Below are positions 51,256 to 61,055 of a stretch of DNA of 64,000 nucleotides, in pieces (position 1 is the first letter of the stretch; every line of letters starts with the position of its first letter). Position numbers and translations under genes: made by a program. The stretch lies in contig NZ_CP080421.1 in assembly GCF_019457515.1 (NCBI RefSeq), positions 2,108,001 to 2,172,000 of the forward strand, read 5' to 3'. Below the pieces are notes generated by a model, which was given only the letters and a program-made list of their open reading frames with translations, was not told the origin of the DNA and did not search any database. The stretch comes from Shewanella mesophila (lineage in GTDB: Bacteria; Pseudomonadota; Gammaproteobacteria; Enterobacterales; Shewanellaceae).

Positions 51256-51319
51256 CCTGTAGCCGAATGGTAACTGCATAGACGGCATCACCAATATGCT
51301 CCTAGTGACAAGTTGTACA

Positions 51320-51805
51320 CTATTTTTGGTTCTCGTTACTGTCTGCTAAGAAATCGAATAGTACAGTCTGTGATTGTCCATCTAGACTGAAACTAACAAA
51401 CATTCGCCAAACCATATAGTTACTGCTGCACGATCCATATATTAAATTTCCCTGATATCTATTTTCAGTCGTTTGGTTTAAAAAAACAGGGATAACTCCC
51501 ATAAACATATCTCTTCCTTCGACTCTAACGCTTAGATCACCCACAGATTTAGAGAAGTCTAAATAGACATCTAAAGGCTTTTCGCTAGGGGTATTTGTTG
51601 GCGAAATAGCCAAAGATATTGTGAGTTCATTAATCGTTTGAGTACATGTTTTCAAACCGAATTCACATAAGGTTTTATCGACTAAAAATGGCGCTTCAGC
51701 ACTGGATAAGACGGCTTCTGTTGCTGGTTTTTCTACCTTGGAACATCCAATTAACGTTAAGCTAAACCCTATTGTTAAAGCGGCGGTAGTTTTGTAACTC
51801 ATCAT
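51320..51805 (-). CDS. Putative lipoprotein divergent from ccoN
   Basis: About 161 aa beginning MMSYKTTAALTIGFSLTLIGC, a short signal peptide ending in the lipobox LIGC, so it is lipid-anchored at Cys21. The mature part has four or more Cys (CEFGLKTCTQ, YGSCSSNY), is probably beta-rich, and matches no family I can name. It is transcribed away from the cbb3 oxidase operon, with a perfect FNR box between, which suggests anaerobic control and a possible link to respiration or copper supply. The frame extends to 51817 with a GTG; ATG at 51805 is preferred. Confidence 0.7.
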   Translation of the reverse strand: MMSYKTTAALTIGFSLTLIGCSKVEKPATEAVLSSAEAPFLVDKTLCEFGLKTCTQTINELTISLAISPTNTPSEKPLDVYLDFSKSVGDLSVRVEGRDMFMGVIPVFLNQTTENRYQGNLIYGSCSSNYMVWRMFVSFSLDGQSQTVLFDFLADSNENQK

Positions 51806-51874
51806 TCTCGTTAGCACAATTTTTAACCTTTTGAATCAAAGTGTTTACATTCTATATATGTAGTTTGATCTGGA

Positions 51875-51888
51875 TCAATGTTCAGAGC
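51875..51888. promoter_or_regulatory. FNR/EtrA binding site between lipoprotein gene and ccoN
   Basis: TTGATCTGGATCAA matches the FNR consensus TTGATnnnnATCAA in all ten positions. It lies 70 bases from the lipoprotein start and about 190 from ccoN. EtrA, encoded at 59195, is the expected binder. Confidence 0.85.
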
Positions 51889-52080
51889 CGCATAATTCCT
51901 ATCTTTTTTGATATTGCTCAAGTATCATTGCGTTACTCAGCATTAATTTGCGTTAATGTTGTGCAACACATTGACACATTCCAGTTTGTTTCGTAGGGAA
52001 CAAGCTTTTGAGGTCACTTTACCGGGTAAAGCATGACTTTACTCAAACAATAAGTATAAGTAATAAGCAGTGGAAGCAAT

Positions 52081-53508
52081 ATGATGAACCATTCCCAGCC
52101 TCAAGGCGCTGATTACAATTACACCGTTGTCCGCCAATTTGCATTAACCACAGTAATGTGGGGAATTATTGGTATGTCAGTTGGTGTATTGATCGCGGCA
52201 CAGTTAATCTGGCCACAACTGAACTTCGATACTCCATGGTTAACGTACAGTCGTCTTAGACCTCTGCACACTAACGCCGTGATTTTCGCATTCGGTACTT
52301 CAGCACTTTTCGCAACATCTTACTATATCGTCCAGCGTACCTGTCAAACCCGTCTATTTGCACCTAAGCTAGCTGCATTTACTTTCTGGGGATGGCAAGC
52401 AATCATTTTATCTGCAGTGATCACTCTGCCACTGGGTTTAACCAGTAGTAAAGAGTATGCAGAATTAGAATGGCCTATTGATATCGCCATTACTATCGTT
52501 TGGGTAGCTTATGCCGTGGTGTTCTTTGGCACCATAGTAAAAAGAACAACATCGCATATCTATGTGGCGAACTGGTTCTTTGGCGCCTTCATTATAACGG
52601 TAGCTGTATTACATATAGTTAACTCTATGGCAGTACCTGTTAGCCTATTTAAGTCATACTCATTGTACTCTGGCGCAGTCGATGCCATGGTTCAGTGGTG
52701 GTATGGACATAACGCCGTTGGCTTCCTCCTGACCGCTGGTTTCCTAGGTATGATGTACTATTTCGTACCTAAGCAAGCTGGTCGTCCTGTTTATTCTTAC
52801 CGTTTGTCTATTGTTCACTTCTGGGCATTGATTGCGTTGTATATCTGGGCTGGTCCTCACCACCTACACTATACCGCTCTGCCTGATTGGACTCAGTCTC
52901 TTGGTATGGTGATGTCACTTATCCTATTCGCTCCTTCTTGGGGTGGTATGATCAACGGTATCATGACGTTATCAGGTGCTTGGCATAAGCTAAGAACGGA
53001 CCCAATTTTACGATTCCTTGTTGTGTCATTGTCATTCTACGGTATGTCTACCTTCGAAGGACCAATGATGGCAATCAAGACGGTTAACGCCCTTTCCCAT
53101 TACACTGACTGGACTATCGGTCATGTTCATTCTGGTGCGCTCGGTTGGGTTGCAATGGTCTCTATCGGATCGCTTTACCACCTAATCCCAGCTGTATATG
53201 GCCACGGTCGTATGTATAGCACTAAATTGATTAACGTACACTTCTGGTTGGCAACAATTGGTACCGTACTTTACATCGTATCTATGTGGATTTCGGGTGT
53301 TATGCAAGGCTTAATGTGGCGCGCAGTGAATGCTGACGGCACTTTGACTTATAGCTTTGTTGAGAGCCTTGAAGCCTCTTACCCATTCTACTTTGTCCGT
53401 TTCTTAGGTGGTTGTTTCTTCGTGACGGGTATGCTGCTAATGGCATACAACGTGACTAAGACAGTTAAAGCACCAAAAGAATCTTTGCCAGCACTTGCTG
53501 AAGCATAA
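52081..53508 (+). CDS. ccoN: cbb3-type cytochrome c oxidase subunit I
   Basis: The catalytic heme-copper subunit of the high-affinity terminal oxidase, reducing oxygen to water and pumping protons. 475 aa with about 12 membrane helices. The heme and CuB histidines are visible in [10 protein letters not shown] (low-spin heme b), [10 protein letters not shown] (CuB His and cross-linked region), [12 protein letters not shown] (CuB pair) and HVHSGALGW (heme ligands). It is the first gene of the ccoNOQP operon. Confidence 0.97.
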   Translation: MMNHSQPQGADYNYTVVRQFALTTVMWGIIGMSVGVLIAAQLIWPQLNFDTPWLTYSRLRPLHTNAVIFAFGTSALFATSYYIVQRTCQTRLFAPKLAAFTFWGWQAIILSAVITLPLGLTSSKEYAELEWPIDIAITIVWVAYAVVFFGTIVKRTTSHIYVANWFFGAFIITVAVLHIVNSMAVPVSLFKSYSLYSGAVDAMVQWWYGHNAVGFLLTAGFLGMMYYFVPKQAGRPVYSYRLSIVHFWALIALYIWAGPHHLHYTALPDWTQSLGMVMSLILFAPSWGGMINGIMTLSGAWHKLRTDPILRFLVVSLSFYGMSTFEGPMMAIKTVNALSHYTDWTIGHVHSGALGWVAMVSIGSLYHLIPAVYGHGRMYSTKLINVHFWLATIGTVLYIVSMWISGVMQGLMWRAVNADGTLTYSFVESLEASYPFYFVRFLGGCFFVTGMLLMAYNVTKTVKAPKESLPALAEA

Positions 53509-53520
53509 GGAGTAGATCTG

Positions 53521-54126
53521 ATGAAATTTAATCATGAAATAGTTGAAAAGAACATCGGTCTGCTGGGTATCTTCACCGTCATAGCAATTAGTTTTGGTGG
53601 TTTGGTACAGATAACTCCCCTTCTGTTCCAAAAAGATACGACTGAACCAGTAGATGGTCTACGCCCGTATTCTGCTTTAGAGCTTGAAGGTCGCGACATC
53701 TATATTCGCGAAGGTTGTGTTGGCTGTCACAGTCAGATGATCCGTCCATTGAGAGCTGAAACTGAACGCTATGGTCACTACTCAGTAGCAGGCGAGTCAG
53801 TTTGGGATCACCCTTTCCTTTGGGGTTCTAAGCGTACTGGTCCAGATTTGGCTCGTGTTGGTGGTCGTTACAGTGACCGATGGCATGAAGTGCATTTAAC
53901 GGATCCTCGCGCAGTGGTTCCTCAATCTAATATGCCTGGTTTTCCATGGTTAGCTGAAAACATCCTAGACGGTAAGTTGACGGCTAAGAAAATGGAAGTG
54001 TTCCGTGGTTTCGGTGTTCCTTATTCTCAAGAAGATGTCGATAACGCTCAAAAGGCAGTTGAAGGCAAAACTGAGATGCAGGCATTAATTGCATACCTAC
54101 AGTCGCTAGGTCACGCACTGAAATAA
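53521..54126 (+). CDS. ccoO: cbb3-type cytochrome c oxidase subunit II
   Basis: A 201-aa membrane-anchored monoheme cytochrome c. One N-terminal membrane helix (about residues 12-35) is followed by the heme site CVGCHSQ near residue 66 and a distal Met in SNMPGFPW. It passes electrons from CcoP to CcoN. It starts 12 bases after ccoN, with AAGGAG upstream. Confidence 0.96.
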   Translation: MKFNHEIVEKNIGLLGIFTVIAISFGGLVQITPLLFQKDTTEPVDGLRPYSALELEGRDIYIREGCVGCHSQMIRPLRAETERYGHYSVAGESVWDHPFLWGSKRTGPDLARVGGRYSDRWHEVHLTDPRAVVPQSNMPGFPWLAENILDGKLTAKKMEVFRGFGVPYSQEDVDNAQKAVEGKTEMQALIAYLQSLGHALK

Positions 54127-54141
54127 ATTGGAGGCAATAAT

Positions 54142-54309
54142 ATGGATTACGGCACAGTACAAGGGATTATCACCATTGTTGTAATGTTGACGTTTGTCGG
54201 TATTTTTGCATGGGCTTATAGCGGTCGTCGCAAAAAACAGTTTGACGAAGCCGCTAACCTTGTTTTCTCAGATGATGAGGAACTCAAGGACTCAGGAGAA
54301 CATAAGTGA
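54142..54309 (+). CDS. ccoQ: cbb3-type cytochrome c oxidase subunit CcoQ (FixQ)
   Basis: A 55-aa single-helix protein: MDYGTVQGIITIVVMLTFVG starts the membrane segment, then basic SGRRKKQF and an acidic tail (SDDEELKDSGEHK). CcoQ stabilises the oxidase complex. TTGGAGG lies 9 bases before the ATG. Its TGA overlaps the ccoP start. Confidence 0.93.
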   Translation: MDYGTVQGIITIVVMLTFVGIFAWAYSGRRKKQFDEAANLVFSDDEELKDSGEHK

Positions 54310-55280
54310 TGATGAGTAGCTTCTGGAGTATTTGGATTACCGTACTCACAATAGTGGTAATCGCGGGATGTTTCATCCTATTGAAACTCGTCTCTAAAAA
54401 CACCACAGGTGTTGAAGAAGGCAAGTCTATGGGCCATGCCTTTGACGGTATTGAAGAGATTAATAACCCACTACCAAAATGGTGGAGTTATATGTTCTAT
54501 TTGACAATCGTTTTTGGTGTGATCTATTTAGCGCTTTATCCAGGTTTAGGTAATTTTAAAGGTTTCCTAGGTTGGTCAAGCGCTAACCAAAGCATTGGTA
54601 CTGAAAATGGCATTAAGGCCGACTCTCAAGCTGCGATTGAACTTGCAGTTAAAGAAGGTCGCTGGGTTCAGTATGACAAAGAAGTTGAGAAAGCCGATGC
54701 CAAATACAGCCCTATTTTTAAGGCTTATTTAGCGACACCTCTCGAAGAGTTAGTGAAGAATGAAGAAGCGCTTAAAGTGGGTGGACGTTTGTTCCTGCAA
54801 AACTGCGCCCAGTGCCACGGAAGTGACGCGCGTGGTTCAAAAGGCTTCCCTAACCTAACAGACTCTGCTTGGCTATATGGTGGAGAGCTTGCAACAATCA
54901 AGACCACAATCATGAACGGTCGTCACGGCATGATGCCGCCTAAAGGTGGATTGCCAATTGATGACTCTGAACTGAAAGGTTTAGCCGAGTACATTGTTAA
55001 GCTGTCGGGTCGTGAGCACGACGCTACACTTGCTGCTCAAGGCCAAGGTTCATTCATGAAAGGTTGTTTTGCTTGTCATGGTATGGACGGTACAGGTAAC
55101 AAGTTTATGGGTGCACCTAACCTAACAGACAGCGCATGGCTCTATGGCGGCAGCCGTGGCGTGATCATGGAAAGCATCAAAAACGGTCGTTCAGGCGTGA
55201 TGCCTGCCTGGAAAGACGTTTTAGGTGAAGAGAAAGTTCACGTGATTGCTGCTTACGTATATAGCTTGTCAAACAAGTAG
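54309..55280 (+). CDS. ccoP: cbb3-type cytochrome c oxidase subunit III, diheme
   Basis: A diheme cytochrome c of about 323 aa. It has one N-terminal helix plus a second membrane segment near residue 60 (MFYLTIVFGVIYLALYPG), then two heme c sites, CAQCHGS near residue 165 and CFACHGM near residue 255, with repeated N-L-T-D-S-A-W-LYGG blocks showing internal duplication. It is the electron entry point of the oxidase. The ATG overlaps the ccoQ stop (TGATG); GTG at 54306 and ATG at 54312 are alternatives. Confidence 0.95.
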   Translation: MMSSFWSIWITVLTIVVIAGCFILLKLVSKNTTGVEEGKSMGHAFDGIEEINNPLPKWWSYMFYLTIVFGVIYLALYPGLGNFKGFLGWSSANQSIGTENGIKADSQAAIELAVKEGRWVQYDKEVEKADAKYSPIFKAYLATPLEELVKNEEALKVGGRLFLQNCAQCHGSDARGSKGFPNLTDSAWLYGGELATIKTTIMNGRHGMMPPKGGLPIDDSELKGLAEYIVKLSGREHDATLAAQGQGSFMKGCFACHGMDGTGNKFMGAPNLTDSAWLYGGSRGVIMESIKNGRSGVMPAWKDVLGEEKVHVIAAYVYSLSNK

Positions 55281-55298
55281 TTACATAGATACAACATC

Positions 55299-55329
55299 AA
55301 GGCCTCGAATAGATCGAGGCCTTTTTTTT
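55299..55329 (+). terminator. Rho-independent terminator after ccoNOQP
   Basis: AAGGCCTCGA pairs with TCGAGGCCTT around a 5-base loop, followed by six or more T residues. It separates the structural operon from the assembly genes. Confidence 0.92.
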
Positions 55330-55389
55330 AGGTGCGATTCACCGTAATTAGCGGTAAAATGTGCCCAACAAAAACGACAGGTAGTACCC

Positions 55390-55869
55390 ATGAACAAACC
55401 GCAAGCTTGGTATAAACAGTTTTGGCCTTGGTTTCTGATCATTTTGCCGCTTTTCGCCGTCATCGCCAGTGTTAATCTGTTGATGATCGCAATTGATAAT
55501 AAAGACTCATTAGTGTCTGAGGATTACTATAAAGATGGTAAAGCCATCAACATGGATCTAGGTAAGTTAAAGCATGCAAAACAGTTAGGAATGCAGTTTG
55601 AGTTAACCCTCGACGATTCCGAAGTCATGCTGAGTCAGCATGGCGGAGAAGCCTATCAAGCAGCATTAAGCGTTGAGTTTTTCCACCCAACCATACAAAA
55701 GCGCGACTTTGGACAAATAGCGACCGCTGATGGCCAAGGCATCTATCGAATTAAATTGGATAAGCCGATCAGTGGCGAATGGGAAGTGCGACTCGAAGGA
55801 TACGATAAATCATGGCGTATCCAAAAGCGCCTTGATCTTAAAGATGACGCGCAATACTGGCTAAATTAA
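55390..55869 (+). CDS. fixH: FixH/CcoH family cbb3 oxidase assembly protein
   Basis: A 159-aa protein with one N-terminal membrane helix (about residues 10-35: FWPWFLIILPLFAVIASVNLL) and a periplasmic domain containing VSEDYYKDGKAIN, the family signature. It helps assemble the cbb3 complex, probably together with CcoI. Its stop overlaps the ccoI start (TAATG). Confidence 0.9.
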   Translation: MNKPQAWYKQFWPWFLIILPLFAVIASVNLLMIAIDNKDSLVSEDYYKDGKAINMDLGKLKHAKQLGMQFELTLDDSEVMLSQHGGEAYQAALSVEFFHPTIQKRDFGQIATADGQGIYRIKLDKPISGEWEVRLEGYDKSWRIQKRLDLKDDAQYWLN

Positions 55870-58268
55870 TGAGTCAGGTAGCCTGTTTTCATTGCGGCGA
55901 GCCAGTGCAAACTGGCTCGCAATTTACGACGCTGATCAATGATCAACTTCAACCTATGTGTTGTCCTGGTTGCCAAGCGGTTTCCGCTGCAATTATTGAT
56001 GCAGGGCTCACTAATTATTACAAATATCGCACCGAACCCGGTAGTAAACAAACTGCGCTGGTTCCCGATGAGTTGACCACCTACTCCGCTTTTGATTTAA
56101 AAGAAGTCCAACAGGACTTTGTTCATACCAGTGATGCAACATGTAACGTGTCGTTGACCATAGATGGCATCACTTGCGCCGCTTGCGCCTGGCTCATCGA
56201 ACATAAACTCAAGACAGTACCAGGTATTAATAGTATTTCGGTCAATACCACCACAGAAAGAGCGTTAGTTAACTGGGACCCTACAATAGTAAAACTCAGT
56301 GAAATTTTAACCCTTATTAGCCAGATAGGTTATCAAGCTGCACCTTATCAAGTCGATGACGAAGAGATCCAAAGTAAGAGCAATAGTCGGAAATTTTTAT
56401 TGAGACTTGGATTAGCCGGCTTTGCGACAATGCAAGTGATAATGTTTGCACTCGCGCTATACTCTGATTACTTCACCGACCTTGATATCGAATATCGCGA
56501 TTACTTTCGCTGGGTCAGCATGATATTTGCGGCCCCAGTCGTATTTTATTCTGCTCAGCCATTCTACTTTAGCGCGTTAAGGTCCATGTTATCGGGTCGA
56601 CTCAACATGGACGTCTCTGTATCCATTGCCATATGTGGTGCCTATATCGCAAGTTGTATCGCAACGGTCAGTGGTCAAGGTGAAGTCTATTTTGAATCGG
56701 TGAGTATGTTTACCTTCTTTTTACTATTGGGCCGCTTCTTCGAACAAAATGCGCGCCAGAAGGCCTCTGTAAGTTCTAATAATCTTCATAAATTGATCCC
56801 GCTAACGGCCAACCTTATCGATGCACAAGGCCAGCATAGTGAAGTCCCCGCCAAGCGGCTAAAAATAGGAGACCTCATTTTAGTTAAACCTGGCGAGGTC
56901 ATTGCTGCCGATGGTGAATTAGTTAATGGTCGCAGCAGTATTAATGAAGCAATGTTAACCGGTGAGCAGATGCCCGTTGCCAAAGTTGCAGGCAGCCAAG
57001 TGTTTGCTGGCACGATCAATGTTGACCATCCTATCGAAGTTAAAGTCACCGCCATAGGTCAAGATCAACTTGTCGCCGAGATCATCCGCTTACAAGAAGC
57101 GGCCTCCAACAATAAACCCAAAGTCGCACTCTATGTTGACACGATTTCCAATTATTTTACTTGGACAATCCTTATCGTTGCCGGGTTAACCTATATGGTA
57201 TGGAAAACCTACTGGCCAGAAGACGCCTTTTGGGTGACCTTATCAGTGTTGGTTGCTACCTGCCCCTGCGCCTTGGCGTTAGCGACGCCCACCGCAGTAA
57301 CCTGCGCTACGGGTCTATTTACTCGTATCGGCGTTGTGGCTAAAAAGCCTGGCGTCTTCGAAAAGCTACCCAAGATTGAACATGTGGTATTTGACAAAAC
57401 CGGTACGCTGACATGTGGCAGTCTGACGATTGCCCATATCGAACTCTACAGTGATCTCTCTGAGCAAAGAGCCTTATCGATTGCAGCTGCATTAGAGTCC
57501 AGTTCGCTTCATCCTATCGCTCGCGCATTCGAAAAATACCGTGATAATTCGATTTTAACCCACAAAAACAGAAACCTTTCTGGCTTGGGGATCAAGGCCA
57601 ATATCGACGATGGGACCTTCTTCATCGGCAGCGCACGTTTTATCAACGCCGAGCTCAATATAGAATTGCCAACGATCGGTCATCAGGCTGTTTACCTTGC
57701 TAATCAAGCCAACCTGATCGCGCGATTTGATTTAGTCGATGAGATCAGGCCTGATGCGGCTGCTACTGTAAACCAGCTTAAAGCGATGCACTGCGATGTC
57801 AGTATTGCCAGCGGCGATAGTTCATCACATGTTGACGAAGTCGCGGCATCGATCAGTATCAATAGCGTATATAAGTCACTAAAACCAAGTGAGAAACTCG
57901 CGCTGATTGAATCATTGCAAAAGAGACAAGCAGTGGCAATGTTCGGCGATGGCATCAATGATGCGCCAGTGCTTGCGGGAGCCAACTTGTCCATTGCGAT
58001 GGGGAGTGGCGCCGCAGTCACTAAAAACAGCGCCGATCTTATTTTGCTTGGCGATCAGCTATCGCGTTTCGTCGATGCAGTGAAAATAGCCAAATTAACT
58101 GGTAAGGTTATCCGTCAAAACCTATTATGGGCGCTTGGCTATAACTTTTTTATTATTCCTCTCGCCGTGACGGGCCATGTTGTTCCCTATATCGCCGCCA
58201 TCGGCATGTCCGCCAGTTCATTAATCGTTGTGGCAAACAGTCTTAGACTTCTAAAGGTTCGAGTATGA
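55869..58268 (+). CDS. ccoI: Copper-translocating P1B-type ATPase for cbb3 assembly
   Basis: A 799-aa P-type ATPase that supplies copper for CcoN maturation. An N-terminal Cys-rich extension (CFHCGEPV...CCPGC) typical of CcoI/FixI is followed by an HMA domain with CAAC in TCAACAW, eight membrane helices, the transport motif CPCALALATP near residue 465, the phosphorylation motif DKTGT near residue 505, and the hinge GDGINDAP near residue 697. It is translationally coupled with fixH and ccoS. Confidence 0.95.
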   Translation: MSQVACFHCGEPVQTGSQFTTLINDQLQPMCCPGCQAVSAAIIDAGLTNYYKYRTEPGSKQTALVPDELTTYSAFDLKEVQQDFVHTSDATCNVSLTIDGITCAACAWLIEHKLKTVPGINSISVNTTTERALVNWDPTIVKLSEILTLISQIGYQAAPYQVDDEEIQSKSNSRKFLLRLGLAGFATMQVIMFALALYSDYFTDLDIEYRDYFRWVSMIFAAPVVFYSAQPFYFSALRSMLSGRLNMDVSVSIAICGAYIASCIATVSGQGEVYFESVSMFTFFLLLGRFFEQNARQKASVSSNNLHKLIPLTANLIDAQGQHSEVPAKRLKIGDLILVKPGEVIAADGELVNGRSSINEAMLTGEQMPVAKVAGSQVFAGTINVDHPIEVKVTAIGQDQLVAEIIRLQEAASNNKPKVALYVDTISNYFTWTILIVAGLTYMVWKTYWPEDAFWVTLSVLVATCPCALALATPTAVTCATGLFTRIGVVAKKPGVFEKLPKIEHVVFDKTGTLTCGSLTIAHIELYSDLSEQRALSIAAALESSSLHPIARAFEKYRDNSILTHKNRNLSGLGIKANIDDGTFFIGSARFINAELNIELPTIGHQAVYLANQANLIARFDLVDEIRPDAAATVNQLKAMHCDVSIASGDSSSHVDEVAASISINSVYKSLKPSEKLALIESLQKRQAVAMFGDGINDAPVLAGANLSIAMGSGAAVTKNSADLILLGDQLSRFVDAVKIAKLTGKVIRQNLLWALGYNFFIIPLAVTGHVVPYIAAIGMSASSLIVVANSLRLLKVRV

Positions 58269-58450
58269 GTATTATCTATGTGTTAATTCCGATAGCCATG
58301 TTGTTTGTATTGATTGCCGTTGGGATTTTCTTTTGGGCGGTGAAATCTGAGCAATTTGATGATCTTGACCGTCAGAGTGTTTCTATCTTGTTCGACGATG
58401 ACATAAAGAAACCGAAAGAAGCCGCTCAAGATGAGTCGAAACCACTTTGA
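58265..58450 (+). CDS. ccoS: cbb3 oxidase maturation protein CcoS
   Basis: A 61-aa single-helix protein (MSIIYVLIPIAMLFVLIAVG) with an acidic cytoplasmic part DLDRQSVSILFDDD, the CcoS signature. It is needed for cofactor insertion into the oxidase. It overlaps ccoI by 4 bases (ATGA). Confidence 0.93.
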   Translation: MSIIYVLIPIAMLFVLIAVGIFFWAVKSEQFDDLDRQSVSILFDDDIKKPKEAAQDESKPL

Positions 58451-59139
58451 TTGATTTCACCATTACAGGCGCATTTCTCGTTGGATTGATGGGCGCGGGT
58501 CACTGCATCGGTATGTGTGGTGGACTTGTTGGTGCCTTCTCCCAGCAGCTACCTAAGCCGACAGGGCAAAATATTCTTGCGGCTCAGTTACAGTTTATAT
58601 TGAGCTACAATTTTGGACGTATCTTAAGTTATACCATCGCAGGTGCGTTTATTGGTGGCTCCGCGAGCTTACTTAGTACCCTTTTTAGTCTTGATCTATA
58701 TTTAGTCAGTATGCGAATTTTCGCAGGTTCGATGATGATCGCAACAGGTCTATATATCGCGCAAATATGGTCCGGCGTTGTACAAGTTGAAAGATTGGGT
58801 AAATGGATATGGAAGTATATTGGGCCTGTCGCTAACAAGCTGTTACCGATAAAAAATTTGAAACAGGCTTTCGTGGCGGGTTTGCTCTGGGGTTGGCTGC
58901 CGTGTGGCTTGGTCTATAGCACATTGACTTGGGCGGTTGCGGCAAATAGCGCTCAGCAAGGGGCATTAATCATGGCGGCGTTTGGACTGGGGACCCTTCC
59001 TGCCCTAGTTAGCGCGGGAGTTGCAGCGCAGTTTTTTGCGCAACTGGTAATGAAGCGTGCGGTACGTATATTCAGTGGTTTGATACTGGTAAGCTTTGGC
59101 ATACACACTTTGTATATTGCATTTGCTCAGCTTAGCTAG
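58447..59139 (+). CDS. SafE/TauE-like membrane protein of the cbb3 assembly operon
   Basis: A 230-aa protein with about six membrane helices. The first contains MGAGHCIGMCGGLVGAF and a later one WGWLPCGLVYSTLTW, so paired Cys and Pro-Cys-Gly motifs lie in membrane segments, as in the DsbD-like/SafE family. This gene is commonly found after ccoS and is thought to handle copper or thiols for oxidase maturation. The TTG start overlaps the ccoS stop. Confidence 0.85.
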   Translation: MIDFTITGAFLVGLMGAGHCIGMCGGLVGAFSQQLPKPTGQNILAAQLQFILSYNFGRILSYTIAGAFIGGSASLLSTLFSLDLYLVSMRIFAGSMMIATGLYIAQIWSGVVQVERLGKWIWKYIGPVANKLLPIKNLKQAFVAGLLWGWLPCGLVYSTLTWAVAANSAQQGALIMAAFGLGTLPALVSAGVAAQFFAQLVMKRAVRIFSGLILVSFGIHTLYIAFAQLS

Positions 59140-59194
59140 CTCAGTTAATTAAATTAGTTTAACATAAGGCTAATTGTGAAATTCGAGAGAGATT

Positions 59195-59944
59195 ATGACA
59201 GATCATATTAAAAGTCGTCGTTCGGCAGTACCCGGATGCGCCATTCATTGTCATGACTGCAGTATGGGAACCTTATGCATCCCTTTCACGTTAAATAACA
59301 ATGAGCTTGATCAACTCGATGAGATCATTGAACGTAAAAAACCAATCCAGAAAGGCGAACAAATCTTCAAATCGGGGGACTCACTTAAGTCTCTCTACGC
59401 CATCCGCTCTGGTACCATTAAGAGCTACACTATTACCGAACAAGGTGATGAGCAAATTACTGGCTTTCATTTAGCTGGCGATGTGATTGGTTTTGACGGC
59501 ATTCACTCTCAAATTCATCAAAGCTTTGCTCAAGCATTAGAAACATCGATGGTCTGTGAAATCCCCTTCGAGACACTCGATGATCTATCGGGCACTATGC
59601 CTAAGTTACGTCAACAAATCATGCGATTAATGAGTAACGAAATTCAAAGCGATCAGGAGATGATCTTACTCTTGAGTAAGAAAAATGCCGAAGAGCGCTT
59701 AGCCGCTTTCATCAGCAATCTTGCGAATCGCTTTGGTAACCGTGGTTTTTCACCTAAAGAGTTTCGTTTAACCATGACTCGCGGTGATATTGGTAACTAC
59801 CTAGGATTGACTGTTGAAACCATTAGTCGATTATTAGGGCGATTTCAAAAGGCAGAATTGATAGAAGTAAAAGGAAAGTACATAACGATTATCAATTTTG
59901 ACTCTTTGAACAAACTAGCTGGAAACAACAAGATCGGTCGCTAA
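59195..59944 (+). CDS. etrA: Fumarate/nitrate reduction regulator, EtrA (FNR)
   Basis: A 249-aa oxygen-sensing transcription factor of the CRP/FNR family. The cluster ligands Cys19, Cys22 and Cys28 are in the N-terminal segment (with Cys15 also present), and the fourth Cys lies in SMVCEIPFE near residue 121. The cyclic-nucleotide-like fold follows, then a helix-turn-helix with the FNR recognition helix [13 protein letters not shown] near residue 210. In Shewanella this gene is called etrA. It probably controls the FNR boxes at 51875 and 59967. Confidence 0.95.
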   Translation: MTDHIKSRRSAVPGCAIHCHDCSMGTLCIPFTLNNNELDQLDEIIERKKPIQKGEQIFKSGDSLKSLYAIRSGTIKSYTITEQGDEQITGFHLAGDVIGFDGIHSQIHQSFAQALETSMVCEIPFETLDDLSGTMPKLRQQIMRLMSNEIQSDQEMILLLSKKNAEERLAAFISNLANRFGNRGFSPKEFRLTMTRGDIGNYLGLTVETISRLLGRFQKAELIEVKGKYITIINFDSLNKLAGNNKIGR

Positions 59945-59966
59945 ATATACGATATAAAGGGCAAAT

Positions 59967-59980
59967 TTGATCTAAAACAA
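59967..59980 (+). promoter_or_regulatory. Near-consensus FNR/EtrA site upstream of uspE
   Basis: TTGATCTAAAACAA differs from TTGATnnnnATCAA at one position. It lies 59 bases upstream of the uspE start and just after etrA. Confidence 0.6.
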
Positions 59981-60038
59981 GGCAATTTGCTCTATATCGA
60001 TCATTATTAAATTACCACATCAGATAAAGGAATCATCT

Positions 60039-60971
60039 ATGAAGGACTATAATAAAATCCTTGTTGTAGTGGATCCAACTAACGACAAACAACCTGCCCT
60101 CGCAAGAGCCGTTGAATTGGCTTCTAAGAATCAAGCCGCCATTTCGGTATTTCTGTCCATCTTCGATTTCTCCTATGAAATGACCTCGATACTTTCTGGT
60201 CAAGAGCGTGAAGCAATGCGCCAAGGCGTTATCGCCCAGCGCAAAGCATGGTTAGAAGATCTGCTAGAGGAATATGAAAATAGCGGTGTCTTAATTGAAA
60301 GTGAAGTTGTCTGGCATAATCGTCCATTCGAAAGCATTATTTTACATGCCATCGAAGGTGATTTTGATCTGATCGTTAAAGGCACCCATCAACACGATAA
60401 GTTAAAGTCGGTAATTTTCACGCCAACTGATTGGCATTTAATGAGAAAAGCGCCAGTACCTGTACTCTTAGTTAAAGAACACGACTGGCCCGTCAGCGGT
60501 AAAATTTTATGTGCTATCAACGTCGCTTCAGAAGATGACGATCATCAAACCTTAAACGGTAAAATTATTGAGCACGCACAGGATCTGGCCAAGAAATTTG
60601 ATGCACAAGTGCACTTAGTTAATGGCTACCCAGGCACTCCTGTTAATCTGGCCATAGAGCTCCCCGACTTCGATGCGCATACCTATAGCGAAACGATTCG
60701 GATGCAGCATGAGCAGCGCGTTTGCTACCTAGCCAATAACTACGGTATTTCAAGTGACTTTTGCCACATAAAGGAAGGTTTACCTGAGGATGTTATTCCC
60801 GAGCTTGCAGAGCAACTCGATGCCGAGCTGGTGATCTTAGGTACAGTCGGGCGAACAGGTTTTTCAGCCGCCCTTATCGGTAATACCGCCGAGCATGTTA
60901 TCGATAGCATTAACTGCGATTTGCTGGCAATAAAACCCGATGGTTACAAGTCGCCACTAGAAGATGAGTAA
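60039..60971 (+). CDS. uspE: Universal stress protein E
   Basis: A 310-aa tandem universal stress protein with two UspA-like domains. The first begins NKILVVVDPTNDKQPALARAVELA, and the second ends with the nucleotide-loop-like motif GTVGRTGFSAALIGNTAEHVID. Its place next to the FNR gene is conserved with E. coli, where uspE is near fnr. AAAGGAATC precedes the ATG. A near-consensus FNR site upstream suggests induction without oxygen. Confidence 0.92.
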   Translation: MKDYNKILVVVDPTNDKQPALARAVELASKNQAAISVFLSIFDFSYEMTSILSGQEREAMRQGVIAQRKAWLEDLLEEYENSGVLIESEVVWHNRPFESIILHAIEGDFDLIVKGTHQHDKLKSVIFTPTDWHLMRKAPVPVLLVKEHDWPVSGKILCAINVASEDDDHQTLNGKIIEHAQDLAKKFDAQVHLVNGYPGTPVNLAIELPDFDAHTYSETIRMQHEQRVCYLANNYGISSDFCHIKEGLPEDVIPELAEQLDAELVILGTVGRTGFSAALIGNTAEHVIDSINCDLLAIKPDGYKSPLEDE

Positions 60972-61055
60972 GCCTACAAGCTTCGCTTCTTAAGCCGATT
61001 TTTTTACGCTATACTACGCGCCCAGAATTTGATGATACTAGGCGCGTTTTTTATT

